From NCBI GenBank assembly GCA_018268755.1, contig JAFDVW010000004.1:148-56828 (forward strand): 56,681 nt of DNA. The letters are read 5' to 3'. The notes below the pieces were generated by a model. It was not told the origin of the DNA, made no database searches, and saw nothing but the letters and a program-made list of their open reading frames with translations. Source of the DNA: Acidobacteriota bacterium. Its GTDB lineage: Bacteria; Acidobacteriota; Terriglobia; Terriglobales; Acidobacteriaceae. A program made the translations under genes and the position numbers. Every line of letters starts with the position of its first letter. Position 1 is the first letter of the stretch. Shown piece after piece: positions 1-9,476 of the stretch.

Positions 1-368
1 TGCTGATCGGCATCGTGAAGAAAAACGCCATCATGATGATTGACTTCGCGCTCGAGGCCGAACGCGATGAGAAGAAGCCCCCGGAAGAAGCGATTTTTCA
101 GGCTTGCCTGCTGCGTTTTCGTCCCATCATGATGACCACCATGGCGGCCTTGCTGGGGGGCCTGCCCCTGGCCCTGGGGACCGGCACCGGCTCCGAGCTG
201 CGCCATCCCCTGGGCATCACCATCGTGGGCGGTCTGCTGCTCAGCCAGTTGCTCACGCTCTACACCACGCCTGTGGTCTACCTGTGGTTCGACCGTCTGG
301 CGCAACGCTTTGCCCGCTACCGTATTGGAAACCCCATCGAGGAGCCCGCCTCCGGGGCCGGAGATTAG
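1..368 (+). CDS. RND efflux pump inner-membrane permease, C-terminal fragment (5' end outside window)
   Basis: The frame is open at the left edge, so only the last 121 residues are present. They match the C-terminal end of a proton-driven RND (HAE1) transporter: the TM10 stretch [12 protein letters not shown] with its conserved lysine, a segment [20 protein letters not shown], and a final helix ending in a charged tail. The fragment closely resembles the end of the next gene in both protein and DNA. The next RND gene begins 3 bases after the stop, so the two are almost certainly one operon, as in MdtB-MdtC style pumps where two different permeases form a mixed trimer. The partner adaptor (HlyD type) would be expected to the left of the window. 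Confidence 0.93.
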   Translation, partial: LIGIVKKNAIMMIDFALEAERDEKKPPEEAIFQACLLRFRPIMMTTMAALLGGLPLALGTGTGSELRHPLGITIVGGLLLSQLLTLYTTPVVYLWFDRLAQRFARYRIGNPIEEPASGAGD

Positions 369-371
369 GCC

Positions 372-3300
372 ATGAATATTTCCGCCCCATTCATCAAGCG
401 GCCCATCGGCACCTCACTGCTGACCCTGGCCCTGCTGCTCTCCGGTGTACTGGCCTTCAACTTCCTGCCCGTGGCCCCCCTGCCGCAGGTGGAGTTCCCA
501 GTCATTCAGGTTTCCGCCGGCCTGCCCGGAGCGAGCCCGGAAACCATGGCTTCCTCCGTGGCCACGCCCTTAGAGCGGCAGTTCGGCCGCATTGCCGGCA
601 TTAACCAGATGACTTCGACCAGCCAGATGGGGTCGACCGGCATCGTGCTGCAGTTTGATTTGAGCCGCAACATCGATGCCGCCGGTCGTGATGTGCAGGC
701 CGCCATCAATGCCGCCCGCAGTCAGCTGCCCGCCAACCTGCCGGGCAATCCCTGGTATCGCAAAGTCAATCCCGCGGATGCGCCCATCCTGATTCTGGCC
801 CTGACCTCGGACACCATTACTCTGCCTCGCATGTATGACGCGGCCGACTCCATCCTTTCCCAGAAACTTGCCCAGGTGGAGGGTGTAGGCCAGGTCTTCG
901 CCGGAGGCGGGGCGCGCCCCGCGGTGCGGGCGGAAGTCAATCCCACCCTGCTCAACAAGCTTGGGATCGGGCTGGATACGGTGCGTACCGCCCTGGGGGC
1001 CGCCAATGCCAACAAGCCCAAAGGTTCGGTGCAGAACGACACCCGTAGCTGGAGCATCAGCGCCAACGATCAGATCAAAATCGCGGACCAGTATCGCCCT
1101 CTGATCGTGGCCTACAACAATGGCGCGCCCGTCCGCCTGGGCGATGTCGCCGATGTGCAGGACTCGGTCGAAGACATCCGCAATCTCGGCCTCTCCAGCG
1201 GCAAGCCCGCGGTTTTGATCATCGTCTTCCGCCAGCCCGGGGCCAACATCATCGATACCGTAGACCGGGTGCGCAGTCTGCTGCCGGAACTTCGCGCCTC
1301 CATTTCGCCGGCCATCAACGTCGATGTGGTCATGGACCGCACCACCACCATTCGCGCCTCCGTGCACGACATCGAGTTCACCCTGGTGCTCTCCATCATC
1401 CTGGTCATCCTGGTGGTGTTCGTCTTTCTACGCACGGTGCGCGCCACCATCATTCCCAGCATCGCCGTGCCCCTCTCGCTGGTGGGCACCTTCGGCGCCA
1501 TGTACCTGCTGGGCTACAGCCTGGACAACCTTTCCCTCATGGCGCTCGCCATCTCCACCGGCTTCGTCGTGGATGACGCTATCGTCGTGCTGGAAAATAT
1601 CACCCGCTATCTGGAACAAGGCATGCCCCCGGTGCAGGCGGCCTATCGCGGCGCCAAGGAAATTGGCTTCACCGTGCTCTCCATGAGCACCTCGCTGGTG
1701 GCTGTGTTCATTCCCATCCTGATGATGGGTGGCATTGTCGGCCGGCTTTTCCGCGAGTTCGCCGTCACCTTGAGCATCGCCATCGCTATCTCCCTGTTGG
1801 TCTCACTGACCACCACGCCGGTGATGTGCGCCAAATTCCTACGCCCTTTGCACCAGGAAAAGCACGGCCGCACCTATCGCTTCAGTCAGGGTATTTTCGA
1901 CTTTGTCCACCGCATCTACGAGCACGGTTTGGGATGGGTGCTGCGCCACCAGGCCTTTACCCTCACAGTCACCGTCCTGACGGTGGCCGTCAGTATGTTT
2001 CTCTATGCGCGTGTGCCTAAGGGGTTCTTCCCACAGCAGGACACCGGCCGCATTATGGGCTCGGTGCAGGCCTCGCAGGACATTTCCTTCGACGCTATGC
2101 GCGACAAGATGGTCCGCTTCGTCAATATTGTGAAAGAAGATCCCGCGGTACAGACCGTGGTGGGTTTCGCCGGCGGCAACACCAGCGCCAACCAGGGCCG
2201 CATGTTCATCACCCTCAAGCCCCTGCAGGAACGCCGCATGACCGCGGACCAGGTGATCGGCCGGATGCGGGGCAAACTTGCCGTCGTTCCCGGCGCCACC
2301 TTGTATATGCAATCGGCCCAGGACCTGAGCATCGGTGGACGGCAAAGCCAGGCCCAATTTCAATACACCATCCAGGGTGAAGACCTGAACGAGCTGAATT
2401 TATGGGCCCCGCGCCTGCTGGAGAAACTGCGTTCCCTGCCCCAATTGCGGGACGTCAACACCGACCAGCAGATGCGCGGATTGGAGGCCACCGTCGCCAT
2501 CGACCGCGATACCGCCTCCCGCCTCGGCATCAATCTGCGCGACATCGACAATGCCCTCTACGACGCCTTTGGACAGCGCCAGGTTTCCACCATCTATCGC
2601 CAGCTCAACCAGTATCACGTCGTGATGGAAGTGGCCCCGCAGTTCCAGCGCAGTCCGGACGCCTTGCAGAACATTTATGTGCGCTCGGTCAACGGCCCCA
2701 TGGTCCCGCTGGCGGCGTTTGCGCATTTTGCGCCTTCCAATACCCCACTGGCCGTCAACCACCAGAGCCAGTTCCCTTCCGTCACCTTATCGTTCAACCT
2801 CGCGCCCGGCGTTTCTTTGGGAGAAGCCACGGAATACATCGAAAACGCCCAGCGTGATATGGGATTTCCCGCCACCTTGCGGGCCAGCTTCCAGGGCACG
2901 GCGGCGGCCTTTCAGGACTCCCTTTCCAATCAGCTGGTCCTGATCATTGCCGCTCTGGGAACCGTCTACATTGTGCTGGGCATGCTGTATGAAAGCTACG
3001 TCCACCCCATCACCATTCTTTCCACCCTGCCCTCCGCGGGCGTGGGCGCGCTGCTGGCCCTGCTGCTCACCGGCAACGAATTGAACGTGATCGGCATGAT
3101 CGGCATCATTTTGCTCATCGGCATCGTCAAGAAGAACGCCATCATGATGATCGACTTCGCCCTCGAAGCCGAGCGCACGGAAGGAAAATCGCCGGTGGAG
3201 GCCATTCGCGAGGCCTGCCTGCTGCGCTTCCGTCCCATCATGATGACCACCATGGCGGCACTGTTGGGCGGATTGCCCCTGGCCCTGGGCACTGGCACCG

Positions 3301-3476
3301 GCTCGGAGCTCCGGCGCCCCCTCGGCATTACCATTGTCGGTGGATTGATCGTGAGCCAGGCGCTCACCCTGTTCACCACGCCGGTGGTCTATGTCTATCT
3401 CGACCGGCTGCGTTGGTGGCTGAAGGGCAAGCAGCGCGAACACCCCGCCCTGCCTGGCCATGCTTCCGCGGATTAG
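372..3476 (+). CDS. RND (HAE1/MdtBC-type) multidrug efflux permease
   Basis: A complete 1034-residue RND permease, the usual length for the family. It begins with the cytoplasmic signature ISAPFIKRPIGTSLL before TM1. The proton-relay aspartates sit in TM4 at D401/D402 (GFVVDDAIVVLEN), and the matching TM10 lysines are at about K920/K921 ([12 protein letters not shown]). Two large periplasmic loops follow TM1 and TM7, as expected for a pump that captures substrates in the periplasm and passes them to an outer-membrane channel. The ATG is 3 bases after the stop of the preceding RND gene, so translation is likely coupled. The stop is 7 bases from the end of the convergent lactonase gene. The substrate cannot be read from sequence. 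The pairing resembles MdtB/MdtC, but this is inference from tandem arrangement. Confidence 0.95.
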   Translation: MNISAPFIKRPIGTSLLTLALLLSGVLAFNFLPVAPLPQVEFPVIQVSAGLPGASPETMASSVATPLERQFGRIAGINQMTSTSQMGSTGIVLQFDLSRNIDAAGRDVQAAINAARSQLPANLPGNPWYRKVNPADAPILILALTSDTITLPRMYDAADSILSQKLAQVEGVGQVFAGGGARPAVRAEVNPTLLNKLGIGLDTVRTALGAANANKPKGSVQNDTRSWSISANDQIKIADQYRPLIVAYNNGAPVRLGDVADVQDSVEDIRNLGLSSGKPAVLIIVFRQPGANIIDTVDRVRSLLPELRASISPAINVDVVMDRTTTIRASVHDIEFTLVLSIILVILVVFVFLRTVRATIIPSIAVPLSLVGTFGAMYLLGYSLDNLSLMALAISTGFVVDDAIVVLENITRYLEQGMPPVQAAYRGAKEIGFTVLSMSTSLVAVFIPILMMGGIVGRLFREFAVTLSIAIAISLLVSLTTTPVMCAKFLRPLHQEKHGRTYRFSQGIFDFVHRIYEHGLGWVLRHQAFTLTVTVLTVAVSMFLYARVPKGFFPQQDTGRIMGSVQASQDISFDAMRDKMVRFVNIVKEDPAVQTVVGFAGGNTSANQGRMFITLKPLQERRMTADQVIGRMRGKLAVVPGATLYMQSAQDLSIGGRQSQAQFQYTIQGEDLNELNLWAPRLLEKLRSLPQLRDVNTDQQMRGLEATVAIDRDTASRLGINLRDIDNALYDAFGQRQVSTIYRQLNQYHVVMEVAPQFQRSPDALQNIYVRSVNGPMVPLAAFAHFAPSNTPLAVNHQSQFPSVTLSFNLAPGVSLGEATEYIENAQRDMGFPATLRASFQGTAAAFQDSLSNQLVLIIAALGTVYIVLGMLYESYVHPITILSTLPSAGVGALLALLLTGNELNVIGMIGIILLIGIVKKNAIMMIDFALEAERTEGKSPVEAIREACLLRFRPIMMTTMAALLGGLPLALGTGTGSELRRPLGITIVGGLIVSQALTLFTTPVVYVYLDRLRWWLKGKQREHPALPGHASAD

Positions 3477-3483
3477 CCCCGCC

Positions 3484-4641
3484 TTATTTTTCCGGCACAA
3501 ACACGATGCAAACCGGCTTGGAGACCTTCGCGGATTCGACTGCCGGAGTTAACTTGCCGCTCCCACCCTCCACCTGCATGGTGACGATATTGCCGATGAT
3601 CTGATTGGCCGCCAGCAGGCGCTTGCCCGCCGGATCGAGCGTAAAATGCCGCGGCTCTCTTCCCCCGGTGGAAACCCGCTGCAAGAAGCTCAGAGTTCCT
3701 TTTGCGGAGTCGACCTCATACACCACAATGCTGTTCTCCCCGCGGTTCGAGGCGTAAAGAAATTTTCCGGAGGGGTCCAGCTGCACTTCCGCCGTATCGT
3801 TCGCTCCCTGGAAATCTGCCGGCAGCGTAGAAAGAGCCTGGATCTCTTTCAGCGTGCCTGCCGCCTCGTCATAGGCAAACGTGGTAAGAGTGGATTTGAT
3901 CTCGCTCAACACATACACAAATTTGCTGTTGGCGCTGATGGCCACATGCCGCGGCCCGGAACCCGGGCTGAGCTTGGCCGGAGCGATCTCCCTCAGCGTG
4001 CCTTTCGTCGCATCGAACTTGTAGAGGTGGATTTCATCGAGTCCCAGGTCCGCCGAGAGGACGTGTTGATTGTCCGGCGTGACCGAAATCCAGTGGGCGT
4101 GCGGCCCTTCCTGCCGTTCGGGGTTGACGCCTTTCCCCTGGTGCTGCACAAATGCCGTGCGCTCTCCCAGGCGGCCGTCCTTCTCTACCGGAAATACCGC
4201 CACACTGCCCCCGGTATAGTTGGCTACCAATAGGAACTTGCCGGTCTTGTCGAGCGAGAGATAACAGGGGTCCGCTCCTGCCGAGCTCACCTCATTCAGC
4301 AAGATCAGCTTGCCGGTCGCACGGTCGATGCGATAGGCGCTCAGGCCGCCGCTGTTTTTCTGTCCCTTGTGCTCGCCGGTCTCGTTCACCGCGTACAAGA
4401 ATTTATGGTCGGAGGATACGGCGAGGAACGATGGATTTACCGACTCGGCTGCCAGACCCAGCGGAGTCACCCCCCCGCTCGCCGCGTCGTAACGATATAC
4501 GTAAATGCCCTGGCTCCCGGAATCCGTGTAGGTGCCAACATAGACCAGGTATTTGCTGGCTTGGAAAGCGTGGGAATCGGTAGCGGCCAACATCAGGGCC
4601 GCGCCCAAAATAGACGGCCATAAGCTTCGAATTATTTTCAT
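3484..4641 (-). CDS. Secreted lactonase-family beta-propeller protein (6-phosphogluconolactonase YbhE-like)
   Basis: A 385-residue protein with a clear Sec signal peptide (KIIRSLWPSILGAALMLAA, cleavage near SHA/FQ). A seven-bladed propeller of the YbhE/lactonase family follows, seen in repeated phrases such as YVGTYTDSGSQGIYVYRYD, FLYAVNE, GPHAHWISVTPDNQ, GSGPRHVAIS, YASNRGENSIVVYEVD and GREPRHFTLDPAGK. YbhE is a cytosolic 6-phosphogluconolactonase. The signal peptide here argues for a periplasmic or exported relative whose substrate is a different lactone or unknown. It is divergent from the PilT-like gene and convergent with the RND pump. No pentose-phosphate gene lies nearby, so a role in that pathway is not supported by context. 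Confidence 0.88.
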   Translation of the reverse strand: MKIIRSLWPSILGAALMLAATDSHAFQASKYLVYVGTYTDSGSQGIYVYRYDAASGGVTPLGLAAESVNPSFLAVSSDHKFLYAVNETGEHKGQKNSGGLSAYRIDRATGKLILLNEVSSAGADPCYLSLDKTGKFLLVANYTGGSVAVFPVEKDGRLGERTAFVQHQGKGVNPERQEGPHAHWISVTPDNQHVLSADLGLDEIHLYKFDATKGTLREIAPAKLSPGSGPRHVAISANSKFVYVLSEIKSTLTTFAYDEAAGTLKEIQALSTLPADFQGANDTAEVQLDPSGKFLYASNRGENSIVVYEVDSAKGTLSFLQRVSTGGREPRHFTLDPAGKRLLAANQIIGNIVTMQVEGGSGKLTPAVESAKVSKPVCIVFVPEK

Positions 4642-4783
4642 AGAGAGAACGGGCAGTTCCGGGCCCGGCTTTGCACTACGAGAGTACCGCAGAATCTGTA
4701 TTCGTGGCGATTTGCGCGCGGGACCGTGCCCGCCCGGTTACACTGCTAACATTCTTCGCAAGATGCGCGGTCAGGAGCGATCT

Positions 4784-5863
4784 TTGAGCAATCCGATGCA
4801 TTTGGACCAATGGCTCACAGCCCTGGTGGAACGAGGAGGCAGCGACCTGTTCCTGGTCGCGGACGCGCCGGTTTGCATGCGCATAGACGGCGAGATCGAG
4901 GCCATCGATACTGCCAAACTGAGCGGAGGAGAAATCGAGAACGCGGTCCTGCCTGCCCTGACGCCGCATGCGGCCCAAGCCTACCAGACCATCCAGATTG
5001 CGGATTCTTCCTATCGCCTGGAGGGCGTGGGCCGTTTTCGCATCAATTTGCATCACGAACGGGGACGCGCGGCCGCGACCATTCGCGCCCTGCCCACACG
5101 AGTTCCCGGCTTGCAGGATTTGCGGCTTCCTTCCCCGGTCGCGGCCCTGGCGGCCTTGCCCCATGGCCTGGTGCTGATCGGCGGTCCGGCCGGCGCCGGC
5201 AAATCCACCACCCTGGCGGCCTTGATTGTCGAGATCAATCGCCATAAAAAGCGCCATATCGTGACCATCGAGGACCCCATCGAATACGAGCACGCTCATG
5301 GGAGCAGTTTGATCGAGCAGGTGGAGATCGGCATTGATGCCCCCGACTTCCCCACCGCCCTGCGCGCCGCCTTGCGCCAGGCGCCTGACATTCTGGTGGT
5401 CGGCGAGATGCGCGATCCCGAGACCATGCGCATCGCCATTGCCGCCGCCGAAACCGGGCATCTGGTGTTCTCGACCCTGCACACCACCGACATCGCATCG
5501 ACCATCGGCCGCATCGCCGACTCGTTCCCTTTGGAAAGACAACACACCATCCGGCAGGAACTCGCTATGGCCCTATCGGCGGTGCTCACGCAAATCCTGC
5601 TTCCCGGCAAAAATGGCTATCGTGTCCCGGGGACGGAGTTGCTGATGGTGGGATATGGGGCGCGGCAGCATATCCGGCGCAACGCCCTGCAGCATTTGCA
5701 CCAGGAGATCACCATCACTAAAGCCAAAGGATCGTTCACGCTTGAGGAAACCCTGGCCAACCTGGTGAATCAGGGATTGATTGACAAGGAGGAAGCGCTC
5801 CTGCACTCCAACCATCCCGACGATCTCAACAGCTTTCTGCGGACGCCGGTAGGGCGGGGTTAG
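4784..5863 (+). CDS. pilT: PilT-family type IV pilus retraction-type ATPase
   Basis: A 359-residue GspE/PilT-superfamily ATPase. All hallmarks are present: Walker A GGPAGAGKSTT near residues 133-143, Asp box VTIEDPIEYEH, Walker B DILVVGEMRDPETM, and His box ETGHLVFSTLHTTD. The N-terminal region (LDQWLTALVERGGSDLFLVADAP) matches the PilT PAS-like N-domain. The open frame extends upstream into the divergent lactonase gene. A TTG start at 4784 is preferred because AGGAG lies 6 bases before it; ATG codons at 4763 and 4796 are alternatives. PilT/PilU hexamers depolymerise pili and power twitching. No other pilus gene is present here, so this is an isolated copy and could be a PilU-like paralogue. 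It ends 10 bases from the convergent DUF2229 gene. Confidence 0.9.
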   Translation: MSNPMHLDQWLTALVERGGSDLFLVADAPVCMRIDGEIEAIDTAKLSGGEIENAVLPALTPHAAQAYQTIQIADSSYRLEGVGRFRINLHHERGRAAATIRALPTRVPGLQDLRLPSPVAALAALPHGLVLIGGPAGAGKSTTLAALIVEINRHKKRHIVTIEDPIEYEHAHGSSLIEQVEIGIDAPDFPTALRAALRQAPDILVVGEMRDPETMRIAIAAAETGHLVFSTLHTTDIASTIGRIADSFPLERQHTIRQELAMALSAVLTQILLPGKNGYRVPGTELLMVGYGARQHIRRNALQHLHQEITITKAKGSFTLEETLANLVNQGLIDKEEALLHSNHPDDLNSFLRTPVGRG

Positions 5864-5873
5864 CCATTACGTC

Positions 5874-7151
5874 CTAGACCACAGAGATGACCTGCTCCTG
5901 CTGCTCTTGGGGAGCGGGGCTCTCCGCTTCTACTTCCGGCCGCTCCGGCCATTCCCCCTCGAGCAGCGGACCCTGGTCGGAAAGATAGGCCCGCTTCTTG
6001 CGGATGATGTCCTCGGAATACTTGGAGAGGTAATGGGTAATGGTCTCAATGCGGATTCTCACGCTGCCCGCGGGCTTGGTGGAATCAAGGTCGCCGAACT
6101 TGAAGAAGAGCGTGCCTGTGGCCTCGACAATTTTCTGCGCTGGGGTGAAGGTAGGCTGGTCCATGCCGCACTCATAGCTGGAAAGCCGCACCACGCAGGT
6201 GATCCAGGGGCAGCGCGCCGCGACTTTCGCCCCCCACATGATCTCGTTGGTATTGCTGCTGTAAGAAGAAGTCCAAACATCGTTGATGTCAAACGGGTTC
6301 TTGCAGCGGCCAATGCGCATGTCTTCCTCAAACAGCCAGTTGAGCAAGTCGAGGTCTCCCGGCAGATATTGCAGCCATAGCACAGGATAGCCATGCGCCT
6401 GCAGCTCGCCCTCGATTTCGTGCCCGATGCCGGTGTCCATGTGGTAGGGCCGGGCCATCACCAGAATGCATGGCTTCTGGTTGATGGCGCACCACTCCAG
6501 GATCTTGCGGCTCTGTCCGCGCGCTTTGGCATTGAAGGCATCGAGCGCGGCGTAGCCGGCGGCCACGGCGTGTTCGGTCTCTTTCTTGTCCAGCTCGAAA
6601 ACATCTTTCAGGCCATCATAGAGTTGATCGGTTACGCAATGGGGATCGCCCAGGCTCACGAAGGGCGAGGCATATTTAATTCCCTGCTCGGCAAAGACGT
6701 CTCGTTCTTTGAGAAACCCGGCTTTCACGCTCTCCGGCCCGGCCATCACGCGAGTGCAGGTCAGCGTGTCCACCACGTTGCCGCGCAGCACCGACGGAAT
6801 GGAATAGAGCATGGGACTGAGCAGCACGTTGATCTTCTTTTTCTGCCCGAAGACCAATTCGCCATAGTGCCCGCTGATGCACTTCACCGGATAGCAGCAG
6901 TCCACCGTGCCCCGGCCCTTGCCGTGCTCGCGGCCCTGCTCCTCCGAGGTATCGGAGCTGAAAATGATGTTTTCCGGCTGCACCCCCAGCGCCTTCAGGA
7001 ACCCCACCCAGAACTGGTGCGTGCTCCACACATTCAGCACTTTGGGAATTCCCACTCGCACCTGCGAGCGGTCCTTCTTAGTGGGCGCGGAGGAAGCCTT
7101 CGTTGCGAACCATGTCGGCAATGTTGGGATACGCATTTTTTGTCTTCTCAA
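5874..7151 (-). CDS. DUF2229 / acyl-CoA dehydratase activase-related protein (third module of BadF/HgdB-type system)
   Basis: A 425-residue protein matching the DUF2229 module that, in the large fused 2-hydroxyacyl-CoA-dehydratase-activator proteins, follows two BadF ATPase domains. Visible features are the entry motif VRVGIPKVLNVWSTHQFWVG, a cysteine pair in GTVDCCYPVKCISGHYGEL, RPYHMDTGIGHEIE in the middle, and SSYECGMDQPTF near the end. The cysteines suggest an Fe-S site. The frame opens at 7151 (second ATG at 7136), inside the 3' end of the upstream BadF gene. The overlap is up to 74 bases and the frame is shifted by +1. The conserved domain begins just after the upstream stop, so an internal GTG near 7090 could also be the start. 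Expression probably depends on coupling or frameshifting. Substrate unknown. Confidence 0.82.
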   Translation of the reverse strand: MRRQKMRIPTLPTWFATKASSAPTKKDRSQVRVGIPKVLNVWSTHQFWVGFLKALGVQPENIIFSSDTSEEQGREHGKGRGTVDCCYPVKCISGHYGELVFGQKKKINVLLSPMLYSIPSVLRGNVVDTLTCTRVMAGPESVKAGFLKERDVFAEQGIKYASPFVSLGDPHCVTDQLYDGLKDVFELDKKETEHAVAAGYAALDAFNAKARGQSRKILEWCAINQKPCILVMARPYHMDTGIGHEIEGELQAHGYPVLWLQYLPGDLDLLNWLFEEDMRIGRCKNPFDINDVWTSSYSSNTNEIMWGAKVAARCPWITCVVRLSSYECGMDQPTFTPAQKIVEATGTLFFKFGDLDSTKPAGSVRIRIETITHYLSKYSEDIIRKKRAYLSDQGPLLEGEWPERPEVEAESPAPQEQQEQVISVV

Positions 7152-9393
7152 TCTCGGCCTTGATGGCCTTCATTTCGTTCAAATCTTCCACCAGCCCCTT
7201 GGGGCAGGAGTTGTTGACGATGACCCGCTCCCAGCCTTCGGAGAGCGGCACTTTGCTCCAGGTGCGGCCTTTGCCGCCCAGCAGCTCCACATCAATGAAG
7301 CTGCGCTGGCAGTTTACCGGGCACCAATGGCACACGGTTTCCACCGAAGTGGCCGTCTTGTAGCTCAGGTTCTCCACCACCTCGAAGCCGCGGAAGCCGG
7401 TGCGGCCGCCGCGCTCCCACCAGTCCAGCGCCACCAGCGCCGCGCCAATCGCACCCGCCTCGCCCGAGTAGGGATGCACCACAATGTCGGCATCGGGCAC
7501 TTTCGACTTGATGAAGTCCACCTGCGTCTTCACCACCGCCAGGTTCTTGTGCGTCCCACCTTGCAGGATGTACTTCTTGCCCACGCTGGTGAGGTTGTTG
7601 AGATTGCCGGCATAAATCCAGACGTTCAGCGGCAGAATGGCGCACAACCCGGCAAGGATTTCCTCCGCCTGCCACCCCTTGCGCTGCTGGTTGACGATGT
7701 CGCTTTGCAGGAAGACGCCGCACCCCATGGAGAGCTGCGGCATGGCCTGGGCGCGAAACGCCCCGTCCGCCATCTCGCTGAGCGGGATGCCAAAGCGCTC
7801 GGCCACGCCTTGCAGGAAGGCCCCATTGCCCGAAGAACACTGCGAGTTCAGGCGGAAGTCGGTCACCTTCCCGTTGTTGAGGATCATGATCTTCACGTCG
7901 ACGCCGCCCACGTCACAGATGCAGTCGGCATCGGGGAAGAAGTGCACGCCCGCGCTGGCATGCGCGATGGTCTCCACCACGGCGCAATCCGCGCCCAGAA
8001 TATTTTTGAGCAGGTCCTTGCCGTAGCCGGTAATGGCCAGGCTCAGCATCTGGCCATCGCCCAGCGCCTCGCGAATCTGGCGGAAGAGCAGCTTGGCATC
8101 TTCAATCGGATTGCCCTTGCTCAAGGCGTAGCAGGAGAACAGCATCTCTTTCTCCGGCGAGAGGCAAACCGCTTTCGCTGTCGTCGAACCGAAGTCGCAG
8201 CCCACCACCACGCGTCCCAGGCCTTTGCCCCGCACGGGAGCAATGCCGACTAAACCAGGCGCGACTTTGGGTTGAGCGCTTGGTTTGGGAGCGATGTCTG
8301 GCTGGGGCTTGGTCGACGGCGTTTCAGCGTAGCGCGAACGGAACGATTCCAGTTCTTCAATATCGGCCCATAACCCGCCCCGCCCCTGCTTCTTTTTCTC
8401 TTCGTGCTGGCCTTCTTCAATCCACCAGCGCAGCTTCTTGGCGCCTTTGTAGAGCCCGATGTGCGCCTGCTCGCGCAACCCCACTTCAATGCAGCCTTGC
8501 GCCGCATAATAGAGCGCATTGTCCGGGACGCGAATCAGCGCTGACGGGTCCTTGTCATCGGGAATCGCCACCTTGCGCTCCTTCCAGACTTTCTGCAGGT
8601 GGTGGCGCCAGGCTTCCTGCAATCCGGAAAAGAACAGATTCGGCCCGCCCAGCAGCAGAATCTCCGGCTGCGGCGTGTTGCCTTTGGTCAGCGTGGCCAG
8701 GTTCTGGTAGACCACCGCCTCGAAGAGCGAGGCGATGATCTCATCGACCGTGACGCCTGCCTTCAGCAGCGTATTGGCATCGGCTTCCGCGAAAATGCCG
8801 CACTTGCTGCTCACTTTGTGCAGGGTGTGCCCGAGATAGCTCATCTGGGAAAGCTTTTCCAGCGGAACTTCCAGCTTGCGCGCCGTCTTCTCGATAAACG
8901 TGCCGGTGCCACCGGAGCAGGCGCTCTGCATCAAGACCTGCTTGCTTTTGCTCGGCCCGTCGCCATTGAAGAAGATGGTCTTCATGTCCTCGCCGCCGAT
9001 TTCGCTGACGAAGCGCACCGAGGGATGAAGTTTCTCCACGGCGGCGGCCACCGCAACCACTTCCTGCACCACCTTGGCCCCCACCAGCGGCGCGATCAGC
9101 CCCGCGCCCGAACCGGTGAAGAACACCCGGTCCGTCTCCGGAGAGAACCCGTGCTCCACTTCCAGCCGGTTCAAAAAGTCGAGCACCTTCTCCGCTTGCC
9201 GGGTGTTGTGGCGCTCGTAGGCCTGCGCAATAATGTGCCCTTCGGGCGAGGCCAGGACGTATTTGCAGGTGGTGCTGCCCACATCCATGCCGCAGAGTTT
9301 GCCCACGCCCGCCGAACGCATCGGCATGGCGGCCGAGATCATCTGGGAGATGGGCTCTTCTCCTCCCGTGCCCTTGATCTGAATCAGGCTCAT
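7078..9393 (-). CDS. Double BadF/BadG/BcrA/BcrD-type ATPase (CoA-dehydratase activator family)
   Basis: A 771-residue protein with two ASKHA ATPase domains. Domain 1 (about 35-320) has phosphate loop GMDVGSTTCKYVL, GGEDMK, and the cysteines CSGGTGTF and KCGIFAEAD, which in activators such as HgdC bind one [4Fe-4S] cluster between two subunits. Domain 2 (about 395-665) has GCDFGSTTAKAVCL, DVGGVDVK, CSSGNGAF and GCGVFLQSD. A C-terminal cysteine motif CHWCPVNCQR plus NNSCPKG follows. Family members use ATP to drive low-potential electron transfer to a partner. ATG 9393 is chosen because GAAAGGGA precedes it at a good distance; a TTG at 9417 adds 8 residues. It lies 83 bases downstream of the HgdB-like gene and overlaps the DUF2229 gene. 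Confidence 0.88.
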   Translation of the reverse strand: MSLIQIKGTGGEEPISQMISAAMPMRSAGVGKLCGMDVGSTTCKYVLASPEGHIIAQAYERHNTRQAEKVLDFLNRLEVEHGFSPETDRVFFTGSGAGLIAPLVGAKVVQEVVAVAAAVEKLHPSVRFVSEIGGEDMKTIFFNGDGPSKSKQVLMQSACSGGTGTFIEKTARKLEVPLEKLSQMSYLGHTLHKVSSKCGIFAEADANTLLKAGVTVDEIIASLFEAVVYQNLATLTKGNTPQPEILLLGGPNLFFSGLQEAWRHHLQKVWKERKVAIPDDKDPSALIRVPDNALYYAAQGCIEVGLREQAHIGLYKGAKKLRWWIEEGQHEEKKKQGRGGLWADIEELESFRSRYAETPSTKPQPDIAPKPSAQPKVAPGLVGIAPVRGKGLGRVVVGCDFGSTTAKAVCLSPEKEMLFSCYALSKGNPIEDAKLLFRQIREALGDGQMLSLAITGYGKDLLKNILGADCAVVETIAHASAGVHFFPDADCICDVGGVDVKIMILNNGKVTDFRLNSQCSSGNGAFLQGVAERFGIPLSEMADGAFRAQAMPQLSMGCGVFLQSDIVNQQRKGWQAEEILAGLCAILPLNVWIYAGNLNNLTSVGKKYILQGGTHKNLAVVKTQVDFIKSKVPDADIVVHPYSGEAGAIGAALVALDWWERGGRTGFRGFEVVENLSYKTATSVETVCHWCPVNCQRSFIDVELLGGKGRTWSKVPLSEGWERVIVNNSCPKGLVEDLNEMKAIKAEIEKTKNAYPNIADMVRNEGFLRAH

Positions 9394-9476
9394 GACTTCC
9401 CTTTCTTCTTTCGCCAAGAGTTAGGTGGCGCGGGACAACGGCACCGCGCCCCTCGCTTCCCGCAACCGCGGCCCTG

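Noticed and set aside
4553..4783. Upstream extension of the PilT-like gene
   Set aside because: It runs antisense into the lactonase signal-peptide region and has no PilT similarity. A TTG with AGGAG at 4784 is better.
6907..8253. Antisense open frame (448 codons) over the BadF/DUF2229 genes
   Set aside because: No motif and biased composition. The opposite strand holds well-conserved ATPase and Cys motifs.
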